Notes: generated by a model not told the origin, from the sequence alone. 64,000 nt of DNA from Chryseobacterium sp. OSA05B (GCF_019970065.1 NZ_JAHXYH010000001.1:868001-932000), one strand, 5' to 3'; positions 37,329 to 46,949 are shown, counted from the stretch's first letter. Translations and numbers: made by a program.

Positions 37329-38522
37329 CTATTTTTTCTTTTCTTTAAGTTCTTCCTTGTCTTTATCGGAAGGGTTCCATACTTTCACTTCAGAGTCTTT
37401 GGTGATTCCTGAAATGATCTGTACATTGATTCCATCGCTGGCTCCTAATTTCACATATACTTTCTTGAATTTTCCATCCTTCTGCTTTACTTCTACGAAA
37501 GGCGTGTCTTTACCGTTTTTCTTTTCGTACTGAACCAGTGATTCATCCAACAGCAATGCGTTCTTCTCAGATTTAAGGACGATTTCTCCGTTGGCAGAGA
37601 ATCCCGCTCTGATGTATTCGTTGTTAGGATTCGTTACGTCTCCTTCTACCGGGAATTTGATGGTTCCTAAATTGTCTTTTCCTTTAGGTGCAATCATCGT
37701 CAGTTTTCCCGGGAACGTTTTGTTCTGAAGGGCACCGATTACGATTTTCATATCCATTCCCTGCTTCAGTTTTCCAGCCTGGGCTTCGTCTATTTCTCCC
37801 TGGAAGATCAGAGAATTAAGGTCTGCAATGGAACAGATCGTAGTACCTGCGTTGAAAGAGTTGGCCTCAATCACCTGGCTTCCCACTTTTACAGGAACCT
37901 CAAGAACGGTACCTGATGCCTTGGAACGGATCTGCGTTGTAGCCAATCCCTGAAGTTCAGGAGTAGCTCCGGTTTTTACAATCTGTAGCCTTTTTTGAGC
38001 GGTGGCTAACTGCTGGTTGGCATTTCTAAGCGTCTGCTGTTGGGTATACAGCTGCTGCTGAGAGTTTAAATACTCCTGCTTGGAAATTACGCCCTGCTTA
38101 AACAGTTTTTCCTGCATAGCATATTGCTTCTGCATATTATCCACATTCAACTTGGCGTTACTGATCTGCAGCTGGGAGTTCACCACTTCCTGCTGAGCGT
38201 TGTTGACGTCAGCAATGTTAGGAATGATTCTCACGGTAGCGATCAGCTGTCCTGCTGTCACTTTATCTCCTTCATCTACCAAAATTTTATCAATGATTCC
38301 CGCAATGTTCGGCTTGATCTCAATTTCTTCTTTCGGAACGATTTTTCCCGTGGCCATTACCTTGTCTTCCATATTCTGGTACGATGGTTTTCTGGTCAGG
38401 AAAGCTTCACTCTCTTTAGAATTTGATTTCACGAGATACCCGATCCCGAAGAACAATGCCACTGCAAATAAAAGCCCCAGTACAATATAAATGGCTTTTT
38501 TCCAAGTGAATTTCTTTTTCAT
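37329..38522 (-). CDS. Periplasmic adaptor (MacA/HlyD family) of an ABC efflux pump
   Basis: 397 aa. One N-terminal membrane helix (IYIVLGLLFAVALFFGIGYLV), a lipoyl half-motif (GIIDKILVDEGDKVTAGQLIATV), a coiled-coil hairpin (about residues 105-175, rich in Gln and Ala), the second half-motif (SGTVLEVPVKVGSQV) and beta-barrel domains. It would link the inner-membrane MacB-like permeases to an outer-membrane channel. Last gene of the ATPase-permease-permease-adaptor unit; no TolC-type gene is adjacent. Confidence 0.92.
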   Translation of the reverse strand: MKKKFTWKKAIYIVLGLLFAVALFFGIGYLVKSNSKESEAFLTRKPSYQNMEDKVMATGKIVPKEEIEIKPNIAGIIDKILVDEGDKVTAGQLIATVRIIPNIADVNNAQQEVVNSQLQISNAKLNVDNMQKQYAMQEKLFKQGVISKQEYLNSQQQLYTQQQTLRNANQQLATAQKRLQIVKTGATPELQGLATTQIRSKASGTVLEVPVKVGSQVIEANSFNAGTTICSIADLNSLIFQGEIDEAQAGKLKQGMDMKIVIGALQNKTFPGKLTMIAPKGKDNLGTIKFPVEGDVTNPNNEYIRAGFSANGEIVLKSEKNALLLDESLVQYEKKNGKDTPFVEVKQKDGKFKKVYVKLGASDGINVQIISGITKDSEVKVWNPSDKDKEELKEKKK

Positions 38523-38692
38523 ATATCTAGTTTATTTTTTACTATTAAAAGGAGGAAATCGACTAAAAGGATTTAAACATTAAAAAAATTCGTCCTTATT
38601 TTCAGATTTCCAAATTATTTCATTTTCAAATTAACACATTACCCCATCATCAAATCAACTCATCAACACATCATCAAATCACCACATCAATC

Positions 38693-39964
38693 TTATTCCG
38701 ATCTCAAGGCTTCAATAGGTCTGATCTTTACAGCACGCTGTGCCGGGATCATTCCGATAATAAGGCCCAGGATCACCATGACCGCCATAGCTCCGAATAC
38801 ATTTCCGTAATTCACCGTCGGATTATAGAAAGGGAATTCATCCTGATTCTGCGTCACTGCATTTAAAATAATGAGGACAAAGATTCCGCACATGAATCCG
38901 AGAATCCCCGAGGACAGTGTAATCACTACACTTTCCAACAGAATTTGGTTTCTTACTTCGGCCGGTTTTGCGCCTAAAGCTCTTCGGATCCCAATTTCCT
39001 TGGTTCTTTCTTTTACGGTAATCAGAAGTATATTCGAGATGGCGATAACTCCGGCAAGAATGGTCAGCGTTCCTACGATAATGGTGAGAAGCTGCATTCC
39101 GGTAAGGAATCCCGTCAGTTTTTTAAATTCTTTTCCTAAGTTGAAACTTCCGAAAGCATTGGTATCTTCAGGAGATACTTTATTCTGAGTTTTCAGCACC
39201 TGCTTTACATCTTCCTCTACTCCGTTTACATTGGCATTAGGCTTACTTACAATCGCAAACATGTCAATCTGCTCTCCGGCGTTGTACATTTTGGTATAGG
39301 TGGAAAGTGGAATAAATGCAGTCTGGTCATTTTCAAATCCGCCTCCTTTTTTCACCCTGAAAACCCCGATCACATTAAAAAATATTCCTTTTATATTGAC
39401 CTGTTTTCCTACCGGATTTTCTTTTTTCTTGGCATCAAAGAAGTTCTTGTAGATCTCTTCTCCGATCACTACTACATTTTTATTCCCCATCACATCGGCA
39501 TCATTGATGTAGCGTCCGAAAATAAGTTTCTTTTCTGAAATTTTATTTCCCACAGAGTAATCTCCAGTAAGAGAATACGTCCCGTTTTTTCCGTTTCTGG
39601 ACATAGATTCACCAGGTGTTCCGGTAAAGCTTCCCCTTGCATTTTGGGGTGAGATATAATCTATAGCACTCACTTTTCTTTTCAGCATATCCATGTCGGA
39701 TAAGTTGAGATGAACTTGTCTTCCTTTAGGGAATCCATCATAAGGAATGGATGTTTTCTGAGCCCAAAGAAAAATAGAATTGGTTGCAAATCCGGAAAAC
39801 AGTTTATCAAAACCATTCTCCATCCCTTTTGCCGCTCCAAGAAGACTCACATACAAAAACATTCCCCAGCCTACACCAATCATGGTAAGGAACGTACGAA
39901 GCTTATTATTCCTCAGTGAATAATAAATTTCCTGCCAAGTATCTTTTTTAAATAATATGTTCAC
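38693..39964 (-). CDS. MacB-like ABC transporter permease (FtsX domain)
   Basis: 423 aa. N-terminal helix after LRNNKLRTFLTMIGVGWGMF, a large periplasmic MacB_PCD domain (to about residue 275), then three helices; ILLITVKERTKEIGIRRALGAKP before helix three is the FtsX signature coupling to the ATPase. The C-terminus AQRAVKIRPIEALRSE is typical. It lacks its own ATPase domain and probably pairs with the permease at 40027-41256, making a heterodimer. Confidence 0.93.
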   Translation of the reverse strand: MNILFKKDTWQEIYYSLRNNKLRTFLTMIGVGWGMFLYVSLLGAAKGMENGFDKLFSGFATNSIFLWAQKTSIPYDGFPKGRQVHLNLSDMDMLKRKVSAIDYISPQNARGSFTGTPGESMSRNGKNGTYSLTGDYSVGNKISEKKLIFGRYINDADVMGNKNVVVIGEEIYKNFFDAKKKENPVGKQVNIKGIFFNVIGVFRVKKGGGFENDQTAFIPLSTYTKMYNAGEQIDMFAIVSKPNANVNGVEEDVKQVLKTQNKVSPEDTNAFGSFNLGKEFKKLTGFLTGMQLLTIIVGTLTILAGVIAISNILLITVKERTKEIGIRRALGAKPAEVRNQILLESVVITLSSGILGFMCGIFVLIILNAVTQNQDEFPFYNPTVNYGNVFGAMAVMVILGLIIGMIPAQRAVKIRPIEALRSE

Positions 39965-40026
39965 TTCTTTGAGTTATAAGTTTAAAATAAAATATAATTG
40001 CTGATTGATAAATGATCATCACATCA

Positions 40027-41256
40027 CTACTCGGTTCTTAACGCCTCTATCGGTTTAATTCTCGAAGCTCTGTATGCCGGAACAAATCCTGCAATAAGCC
40101 CTGAAAATACCAAAGCAATAAATGCCATAAAGATAGTCACCCAGCCTACGCTCGGGCTTTTGATAAAGTATTCTTCCAGGCTGTCGCCGATTAAGCTGAG
40201 CGCCAAAACACCTACTCCCACTCCAACAATACCCGAAACTACCGTTATCACGACACTTTCCTGTACAATCAGTGCTACAATACTTCTTGGTTTTGCACCG
40301 ATGGCCTTACGGACACCGATCTCTTTGGTTCTTTCTTTTACGATATACACCATGATGTTACTGATCCCGATGATCCCCGCCAATAATGTTCCCAAACCGA
40401 TAAAACCTACAATAATGGTCAGCACGGCCATAAACTGGAAGGTTTCATTCATGTTCTTGGCATTATTCCAGACACGGACTCCGTTTTCATCGTCAGGAGC
40501 AACATTCTTTCTTGATTTTAATCTGTCTTTAAGTTCATCACCATATTTAATGGCTTCTTCAGGACTCATCTTTTCATTGTAGGCGATATATACCGTAGAC
40601 ACCGTATCAGAGCCTTTTTTCATTTGCTGAAGTGTGGTAATAGGAACCGCGATATGTCTTTCATCCCAGTCTCCTCCGTCATCTGAAAATACCCCTACCA
40701 CTTTGAACATGGTTCCATTGATGTTCAGATCTTTTCCTACCGGGCTTCCGTTCTTGATCAGGTCACGCTGAACCATTCTTCCGATGACCGCAACGTTTTG
40801 CTTTCTCTGAAGATCCATATCTGTCAGATAACGTCCGTCCAGCATCTTTCTGTTTTCAATGACCTTCTCCCCCGGTTCTGCACCGTTTACCTGATACGTC
40901 CCGCTTTCTTTTCCGTATTTCACCATTAAACTGGTAGTGTATCTCGGACTGGCATCACCTACTTTGTCTTTATCTGCATTGATCAGGAAGTCGTAGTCGT
41001 CATTATTCATCGTGACTGTTCTGTCAGACTGAAGCCCTTTATAGGCCATGGTGGTTTTACCGGTATAGATCGTGATAAGATTCTGTGCATCTCTTGCAAA
41101 CCCCTCGGTAAAGGCATTCTGAAGCCCCTTTCCTATTCCGAAAAGAACCACAAAAATAAACAGTCCCAAAGCCACTGTAAACCCCGAAAGCACCGTTCGC
41201 AATACATTACTGCGAATAGAACTGAATATTTCCTGCCAACGATCTAGGTCAAACAT
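40027..41256 (-). CDS. MacB-like ABC transporter permease (FtsX domain), second subunit
   Basis: 409 aa, same layout as its downstream neighbour: SIRSNVLRTVLSGFTVALGLF, a periplasmic domain of about 250 residues, MVYIVKERTKEIGVRKAIGAKP and the end PAYRASRIKPIEALRTE. The two permeases are paralogues. The ATPase gene lies about 100 nt upstream on the same strand, so the set is one unit for export or for mechanotransmission across the periplasm. Substrate unknown. Confidence 0.93.
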   Translation of the reverse strand: MFDLDRWQEIFSSIRSNVLRTVLSGFTVALGLFIFVVLFGIGKGLQNAFTEGFARDAQNLITIYTGKTTMAYKGLQSDRTVTMNNDDYDFLINADKDKVGDASPRYTTSLMVKYGKESGTYQVNGAEPGEKVIENRKMLDGRYLTDMDLQRKQNVAVIGRMVQRDLIKNGSPVGKDLNINGTMFKVVGVFSDDGGDWDERHIAVPITTLQQMKKGSDTVSTVYIAYNEKMSPEEAIKYGDELKDRLKSRKNVAPDDENGVRVWNNAKNMNETFQFMAVLTIIVGFIGLGTLLAGIIGISNIMVYIVKERTKEIGVRKAIGAKPRSIVALIVQESVVITVVSGIVGVGVGVLALSLIGDSLEEYFIKSPSVGWVTIFMAFIALVFSGLIAGFVPAYRASRIKPIEALRTE

Positions 41257-41354
41257 TTTTTATTGGTATTTAAAGATTGAAAAATCTAAAGATTAAAATA
41301 TTGGGCTCTAAATTTTCAAATGATCTCATTATCAAATTTTCAAATCAGCACATT

Positions 41355-42044
41355 CTACAAAACAACCTGCTTAATAAACTCATCACTTTCAATGATGCCG
41401 TCTTTCAGGATGACGTTTCTCTTGGTTTGTGCAGCTACGTCCGGTTCGTGGGTTACAACGATGATGGTTCTCCCTTCATTATTGATATCCTGAAGAAGCT
41501 TCATAATATCATGCGTTGTTTTAGAATCCAGTGCTCCGGTTGGCTCATCCGCAAGAACCACTTTGGGATCAGTGATCAATGCTCTTGCAATAGCTACTCT
41601 CTGTTTCTGTCCACCGGAAAGTTCGTTGGGTAAGTGATCTGCCCATTGTGCAAGACCTACTTTCTCAAGATATTCCATGGCTTTCTTGTTACGCTCTTTT
41701 CTGGGAACATTCTGATAGTATAAAGGAAGCGCTACATTTTCCAGAGCTGTTTTATAGCTGATCAGGTTGAAAGACTGAAATATAAAGCCCAGAAACTTAC
41801 TTCTGTACTCTGCCGCTTTCACCTCGGAAAGATGTTCAATAGGAACATTGTCCAGCTCGTAAGTCCCTGAATCTTTTTCATCCAGAATACCGATGATATT
41901 AAGAAGCGTAGACTTTCCGGACCCGGAACTTCCCATAATAGAAACAAACTCGCCTTCGGAAATATTAAGATTAATACCCTTAAGAACGTGCAGCTTGCTT
42001 TTCCCCGTATCGTATGATTTATGTAAATCCTGAATTACTAACAT
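41355..42044 (-). CDS. ABC transporter ATP-binding protein (MacB/LolD type)
   Basis: 229 aa. Walker A GSSGSGKSTLLNI, Q-loop FQSFNLI, signature LSGGQKQRVAIARAL, Walker B VVLADEPTGALD and the H-loop VTHEPDVAA are all present. The short length and NIIGILDEKDSGTYEL pattern fit the MacB/LolD group. It energises the two FtsX permeases downstream. It is the first gene of the unit and faces away from nrdB. Confidence 0.96.
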   Translation of the reverse strand: MLVIQDLHKSYDTGKSKLHVLKGINLNISEGEFVSIMGSSGSGKSTLLNIIGILDEKDSGTYELDNVPIEHLSEVKAAEYRSKFLGFIFQSFNLISYKTALENVALPLYYQNVPRKERNKKAMEYLEKVGLAQWADHLPNELSGGQKQRVAIARALITDPKVVLADEPTGALDSKTTHDIMKLLQDINNEGRTIIVVTHEPDVAAQTKRNVILKDGIIESDEFIKQVVL

Positions 42045-42253
42045 TAAGTGATGCTTGTTTTATACCCATATAAGTAGACGATACTTTCAATTTGTTACAA
42101 GAACCATAATTTATTCGAACATTTTATTGTTTAACCTATTACTCCTTTGTTTATAGTACATTACATTAATCTGTTTAACTGTAAGTGTGTTTTTTCATTT
42201 ATTTTTTCCTCATAACCCCTTCTAAGCCATTATTCGTGCTGGTTTCATGTAAA

Positions 42254-42262
42254 TGTGGAAAA
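42254..42262 (-). promoter_or_regulatory. DnaA-box-like 9-mer (one mismatch)
   Basis: Minus-strand TTTTCCACA differs from TTATCCACA by one base; about 210 nt before nrdB. Confidence 0.25.
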
Positions 42263-42425
42263 CTTTTAGAGTTAAAACTCAGCCATTTAGTATTTACCCC
42301 TTTCAAAATCAGTTCTTTTTTTCGAACTTTGTCATTAGTTCTTTACAAGAAACCTCCAATCACCAATGTGAATATGTTTCTAACGTAAATACCAAACATA
42401 CAAGAAGTTAAGCATTACTTCCACG

Positions 42426-42434
42426 TTATCCACA
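42426..42434 (+). promoter_or_regulatory. Perfect DnaA box upstream of nrdB
   Basis: TTATCCACA, identical to the consensus DnaA box, 36 nt before the nrdB ATG. In E. coli DnaA regulates the nrdAB promoter, so the position is suggestive, though one 9-mer can occur by chance. Confidence 0.45.
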
Positions 42435-42470
42435 GTAATGCTGATTATTTAATTTTAAAGATATTTTAAT

Positions 42471-43445
42471 ATGGGAATTTTCGATAAGAGAGTAAGTTAC
42501 AAGCCATTTGAATACCCTGAGGTTCTTCAGTTTGTAGAGGCGATCAACAAATCGTTCTGGGTGCATTCGGAAGTGGATTTTACTGCAGATGTTCAGGATT
42601 TTCATTCGCAGTTAGAGCCGAACGAAAAACACGCTGTAAAAAATGCATTGCTTGCCATTGCACAGATCGAGGTGTCTGTAAAGACATTCTGGGGAAACCT
42701 ATACAACCACTTGCCAAAACCTGAATTCAATGGGCTGGGAGCTACTTTCGCAGAATGTGAATTCCGTCATTCCGAAGCGTATTCCCGTTTGGTAGAGGTA
42801 TTGGGATACAACGAAGAATTTACCAACGTTATTGAAATTCCTGCCGTAAAAAAGAGAATTGACTTCCTTTCAAATGTATTGAAACACGCCAATTCTACTA
42901 CGCCTAAAGAATACGTATCTTCCCTTTTATTATTCAGTATCCTGATCGAAAACGTATCGCTTTTCTCACAATTCGCGATCATCCTTTCTTTCACAAGATT
43001 CAAAGGATATATGAAGAACGTTTCCAATATTATCGCATGGACTTCTATCGACGAGCAAATCCATGCTAACGCCGGAATCTACCTGATCAACAAAATCCGT
43101 GAGGAACAGCCTGATCTGTTAACAGATTCTGACATTGAAGACATCTACACCCTTGTAGATCAGTCTATCGAGCTGGAAGGTGAAATCTTAGACTGGATCT
43201 TTGAACTGGGAGAATTAACCGTTTTCTCAAAAGAAGACCTTCTGAACTTCATGAAATACCGTGTAGACGACAGTTTGAAGAAAATCGATATGGAAACCCG
43301 TTACAACGTGACTCCTGAGCAGTACCGTCCAATGAAATGGTTTGAAGAGGAAGTTTTCGCAAACTCTATGGATGACTTCTTTGCAAAAAGACCGGTGGAT
43401 TATACAAAACACGATAAGAGTATTACGGCGAACGATTTGTTTTAA
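42471..43445 (+). CDS. nrdB: Ribonucleoside-diphosphate reductase beta subunit
   Basis: 324 aa, four-helix R2 fold. Metal ligands are visible in helix segments FAECEFRHSEAYSRL (Glu-xx-His, with the radical Tyr four residues on), IENVSLFSQFA and SIDEQIHANAG. Presence of the Tyr fits a class I enzyme with a tyrosyl radical. It generates the radical used by NrdA to make deoxyribonucleotides. It is followed by a small gene and nrdA on the same strand. Confidence 0.97.
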   Translation: MGIFDKRVSYKPFEYPEVLQFVEAINKSFWVHSEVDFTADVQDFHSQLEPNEKHAVKNALLAIAQIEVSVKTFWGNLYNHLPKPEFNGLGATFAECEFRHSEAYSRLVEVLGYNEEFTNVIEIPAVKKRIDFLSNVLKHANSTTPKEYVSSLLLFSILIENVSLFSQFAIILSFTRFKGYMKNVSNIIAWTSIDEQIHANAGIYLINKIREEQPDLLTDSDIEDIYTLVDQSIELEGEILDWIFELGELTVFSKEDLLNFMKYRVDDSLKKIDMETRYNVTPEQYRPMKWFEEEVFANSMDDFFAKRPVDYTKHDKSITANDLF

Positions 43446-43582
43446 TTTAATATAGGTGGGCGCGAGCGAAGCGAGCGTCAAAGCAGATAGTATTAGAAAT
43501 ATCATTCTAAATCTGTCAGTGTACCTCACCCTATCAAATTCCTTCGTTCCCTAGAATAACAAAATATTACAAAGCACAAAAA
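43446..43582. repeat. Short GC-rich direct repeat between nrdB and the next gene
   Basis: The spacer contains GCGAGCG-AA-GCGAGCG (around 43460-43480), strikingly GC-rich beside AT-rich DNA. No gene or terminator seen. Confidence 0.4.
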
Positions 43583-43870
43583 ATGATTAATGTAATCGTA
43601 ACCTACACCGTAAACCCTGAATACGTTTCAGAAAACAAAACCCATATCCAAAAGTTTCTGGATGATTTTAAAAATCTGGATCAGGAGACATTTGAGTATA
43701 AGGTTTATGTAAAAGAAGACGGTGTTACTTTTTTACATTATTCAAACTATATCAATGAAGAGGTTCAGCATGAGGTTTTAAATGTACCGTCTTTTAAAGA
43801 GTTTCAACGATTAAGAGATGAAAGCGGACTGAACGGCACGCACAAAGTGGAAATTTTACAATCAATATAA
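43583..43870 (+). CDS. Small ABM-like dimeric alpha/beta-barrel protein
   Basis: 95 aa. The pattern INVIVTYTVNPEYVSENKTHIQKFLDDF, YKVYVKEDGVTFLHYSNYINEE, FKEFQRL resembles the antibiotic-biosynthesis-monooxygenase-like ferredoxin fold (strand, helix, strands, helix). No catalytic residues can be named. It lies between nrdB and nrdA, with a strong hairpin after it, so it is probably co-transcribed. A role in nucleotide reduction is unproven. Confidence 0.65.
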   Translation: MINVIVTYTVNPEYVSENKTHIQKFLDDFKNLDQETFEYKVYVKEDGVTFLHYSNYINEEVQHEVLNVPSFKEFQRLRDESGLNGTHKVEILQSI

Positions 43871-43880
43871 AAAGCAACAA

Positions 43881-43911
43881 AATTCCGGAGCACAAACACT
43901 GCTCCGGAATT
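43881..43911. other. Strong RNA hairpin just before nrdA
   Basis: AATTCCGGAGCA and TGCTCCGGAATT form a perfect 12-bp stem with a 7-nt loop, ending 16 nt before the nrdA ATG. No T run follows on the plus strand, so it is not a usual terminator; it could stabilise, process or attenuate the message. Confidence 0.7.
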
Positions 43912-43927
43912 CGAAAATATAACATCT

Positions 43928-45586
43928 ATGGAAGAGCAAAATTCAAATATATGGTGGCTCAATGAAGAGTCTGAGCAGATGCTGAACAGAGGATATCTGT
44001 TAAAAGGAGAAACGGTAGACGGAGCCATCGACAGAATTACAACGGCAGCTGCAAAAAAATTATACAAGCCTGAATTACAGGCTGCTTTCAAAGAAATGAT
44101 CACCAAAGGATGGATCAGTTTCTCATCTCCTGTATGGGCGAACATGGGAACACAGAGAGGTCTTCCTATTTCTTGTTTCAACGTACACATCCCGGACAGC
44201 ATTGAAGGCATTACCCACAAAATGGGTGAAGTGATCATGCAGACGAAGATCGGAGGTGGAACTTCAGGATATTTCGGAGAATTGAGAAACAGAGGGACTG
44301 CGGTAACAGATAACGGAAAATCTTCAGGAGCGGTTTCATTCATGAAATTATTCGATACCGCAATGGATGTTGTTTCTCAGGGAGGCGTAAGAAGAGGTGC
44401 TTTTGCTGCTTATCTGGATATCGACCATGGCGATATTGAAGAATTCTTATCCATCAAAGATATCGGAAGCCCGATCCAGAACTTATTTACAGGAATTTGT
44501 GTTCCTGATTACTGGATGCAGGATATGATCGATGGTGATATGGATAAACGTAAAATCTGGGCAAGAGTTCTTGAAAGCCGTCAGCAGAAAGGTCTTCCTT
44601 ATATTTTCTTTACGGATAACGTTAACAGAAACAAGCCACAGGTTTATAAAGATCTGGGAATGCCTGTCAATGCAAGTAACCTTTGCTCTGAGATCATGCT
44701 TCCTTCTACCAGAGAAGAATCTTTCATCTGTTGTCTGTCTTCCATGAACCTGGAACTGTATGACGAGTGGAAAGATACAGATGCTGTAAAACTGGCTGTT
44801 TACTTTCTGGATGCAGTGTTAACTGAATTTATCGAAAAAACAGAAGGAAACTACTACCTGCAGGGAGCCAGAAACTTCGCGTTGCGTCACAGAGCGCTTG
44901 GATTGGGCGTTTTAGGATACCATTCTTATTTACAGAAAAACATGATTCCGTTTGAAAGTTTTGAAGCGACTCAGTTTAATGCGAGAGCTTTCAGACACAT
45001 CAAAGAGCAGGCAGAAACTGCTTCAAGAGAATTAGCCAACATATACGGTGAACCGGAATTACTGAAAGGATATGGATTGAGAAATACCACGACCATGGCT
45101 ATTGCTCCTACCACTTCAAGTTCCGCGATCTTAGGACAGACTTCTCCGGGAATCGAGCCGTTTGCTTCCAACTATTACAAAGCCGGTCTTGCGAAAGGAA
45201 ACTTTATGCGTAAGAACAAATATCTGGCTAAATTACTGGAAGAAAAAGGTCTGGACAACGAAGAAACCTGGAGAACGATCATGCTGAACCACGGTTCTGT
45301 ACAGCATTTGAAAGAGCTTACCGATGAGGAGAAAGCAGTATTCAAAACGTTCAAAGAGATCTCTCCGATGGAAATCATCTCTCAGGCCGCGCAAAGACAA
45401 CAATACATCGATCAGGCTCAGTCTCTGAACTTACAGATCCCATCTACAATGCCGGTAAAAGACGTTAATTATCTTTACATTGAGGCATGGAAAAAAGGAG
45501 TAAAAACACTTTATTATCAAAGAAGTTCTTCTGTTTCTAAGGAAATGATGGTTAATTTCGTGAGCTGTTCAGCTTGTGAGGCATAA
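43928..45586 (+). CDS. nrdA: Ribonucleoside-diphosphate reductase alpha subunit
   Basis: 552 aa, short because it lacks the N-terminal ATP cone (the first residues NSNIWWLNEESEQMLNRGYLL go straight into the R1 domain). Active-site parts: LPISCFNV (first redox Cys), ASNLCSEIMLP (Asn, thiyl-radical Cys, Glu) and SFICCLSSMNL (second redox Cys); the C-terminal tail ends CSACEA, the CxxC that reloads the enzyme. Missing the ATP cone, it cannot use the usual dATP activity switch. A terminator follows. Confidence 0.97.
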   Translation: MEEQNSNIWWLNEESEQMLNRGYLLKGETVDGAIDRITTAAAKKLYKPELQAAFKEMITKGWISFSSPVWANMGTQRGLPISCFNVHIPDSIEGITHKMGEVIMQTKIGGGTSGYFGELRNRGTAVTDNGKSSGAVSFMKLFDTAMDVVSQGGVRRGAFAAYLDIDHGDIEEFLSIKDIGSPIQNLFTGICVPDYWMQDMIDGDMDKRKIWARVLESRQQKGLPYIFFTDNVNRNKPQVYKDLGMPVNASNLCSEIMLPSTREESFICCLSSMNLELYDEWKDTDAVKLAVYFLDAVLTEFIEKTEGNYYLQGARNFALRHRALGLGVLGYHSYLQKNMIPFESFEATQFNARAFRHIKEQAETASRELANIYGEPELLKGYGLRNTTTMAIAPTTSSSAILGQTSPGIEPFASNYYKAGLAKGNFMRKNKYLAKLLEEKGLDNEETWRTIMLNHGSVQHLKELTDEEKAVFKTFKEISPMEIISQAAQRQQYIDQAQSLNLQIPSTMPVKDVNYLYIEAWKKGVKTLYYQRSSSVSKEMMVNFVSCSACEA

Positions 45587-46376
45587 GATTTATAAATAAT
45601 AAACATCAGCATATCGTAAAGCACGCTTTTTAGCGTGTTTTTTTTTGTTTAAAGGTTTATCATTTAGTAAAACAACACATATTCCGGGAAATAACAGCTA
45701 TAAAGCATTCCAAAAAGGCTAATAAACAGTCCAATATAAAATTTAACAAAAATTTAACATTTACATTTGAAAAAGTTATTTTCCGTTAATCATTCATGAA
45801 CATTGAAAATATAGGTCTTCCACTCCCCGACCAGTGAATCAAGTCCCTCTACTAAAGGCTTTTCATTATTAATATCAATCTATTTTATATACATTTGTTT
45901 AAAACTTACTAAACAAATTAACTTTTAAATAAAAATATTATTCAAAATCAGACATTTCCTGATCTTAAATAACGACAGAAACGGAGCTAAGAACTCTATT
46001 TAACACCATTAACCGAATGTGATTATTTAATGAGTATATCGTATGGTATAAAATTAAATATTTATAAGTAAAAAAGTAAAATCAGTAAAAATAATACATT
46101 TCTCCATTACGCTAAGAAATTAAGCATTATTTAATATTTAAAATAAAAAAGAAGAATATAGAAATATAGTAAAACAAGCAAAAACACACAAATAACCTAT
46201 ATACAATTCACAGAATGATGAATTTAGACACAACACAAATTTATAAATTAAAATTAATCATAAACAAATATCAGTTATAATATAAAATACACAAAAATTT
46301 CATATTAAACATTTAATTTTCTATTGGCAAGAAGTTTGTTAATAGTAGAAAACACACAAAAAAAATTATTTCGAAC
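45587..46376. other. 790-nt AT-rich gap without a recognised gene
   Basis: After the nrdA terminator the stretch is extremely AT-rich. TACATTTG boxes at 45762-45769 and 45890-45897 fit the -7 consensus on the plus strand but lack a clear -33 box. A long leader or an unknown RNA for the secreted pair at 46377 is possible. Confidence 0.5.
45621..45646 (+). terminator. Rho-independent terminator after nrdA
   Basis: CACGCT-TTTT-AGCGTG stem followed by nine T, about 35 nt after the nrdA stop. Confidence 0.9.
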
Positions 46377-46949
46377 ATGTACAAAATTATTACTTTAGTT
46401 TTGGTAATGGCTTTTTGCTCCATTACTGCACAGGTGGGTATTAATACCTCTTCACCTAATCCAAGCTCCGCTTTAGACGTTACAAGTACTTCCAAAGGAG
46501 TTTTACTGCCCAGAATCAGCAATCTTTCATTAGTAACCAATCCGGCAACAGGCCTCGTTATTTTTGACACCAACAAAAAATGTATCAGTCAGAATGTAGG
46601 CACTCCTGCAGCTCCGGACTGGGTATGTCTTTCTCCGTATGTGGCTAAGTTCTTCTACATGCCAAGCGTAGTTTTTGATACTACCACCACCGGAACGGGA
46701 CAAACGAAAGATCTGTACACCCTGTATAAAAATCAGTTTTCGAATGTACCGACCAATGCAAGAAGTGCATCTGCTCCTGCTTCGATTCCGTTTTTTCCCA
46801 ATGCAACAGATCTGTACTATTATGTAACGGGCTATGATACTTCTGTTTTCAAGATCAATAGCATCAGCAGCACGGGCGTATTGAATTACGATGTTTTATC
46901 CAATGCTACTTCAGCGTCTTTCATCAACATCGTTTTTGTTGTAAAATAA
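46377..46949 (+). CDS. Secreted protein with fibre-like N-terminal motif
   Basis: 190 aa. Signal peptide ends at SITAQ (about residue 19). The mature start VGINTSSPNPSSALDVTSTS and KGVLLPRI is a motif widespread at the start of Bacteroidota secreted and fibre-like proteins. The rest (about 120 residues) is Ser/Thr/Asn-rich with beta character and matches nothing I know. It ends 6 nt before the lectin-like gene, so both are probably one unit. Confidence 0.8.
   Translation: MYKIITLVLVMAFCSITAQVGINTSSPNPSSALDVTSTSKGVLLPRISNLSLVTNPATGLVIFDTNKKCISQNVGTPAAPDWVCLSPYVAKFFYMPSVVFDTTTTGTGQTKDLYTLYKNQFSNVPTNARSASAPASIPFFPNATDLYYYVTGYDTSVFKINSISSTGVLNYDVLSNATSASFINIVFVVK

Larger units (their letters stand above)
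42045..42470. other. Divergent promoter region between ABC unit and nrdB
   Basis: 426 nt holding the upstream regions of both units. It carries one perfect and one near-perfect DnaA-box-like 9-mer on the nrd side (see 42426 and 42254) but no recognised NrdR-box pair or ORF. Confidence 0.6.

Noticed and set aside
45647-46376. tRNA or rRNA genes in the long gap
   Set aside because: No cloverleaf-like stems or conserved tRNA bases found; the stretch is too AT-rich.
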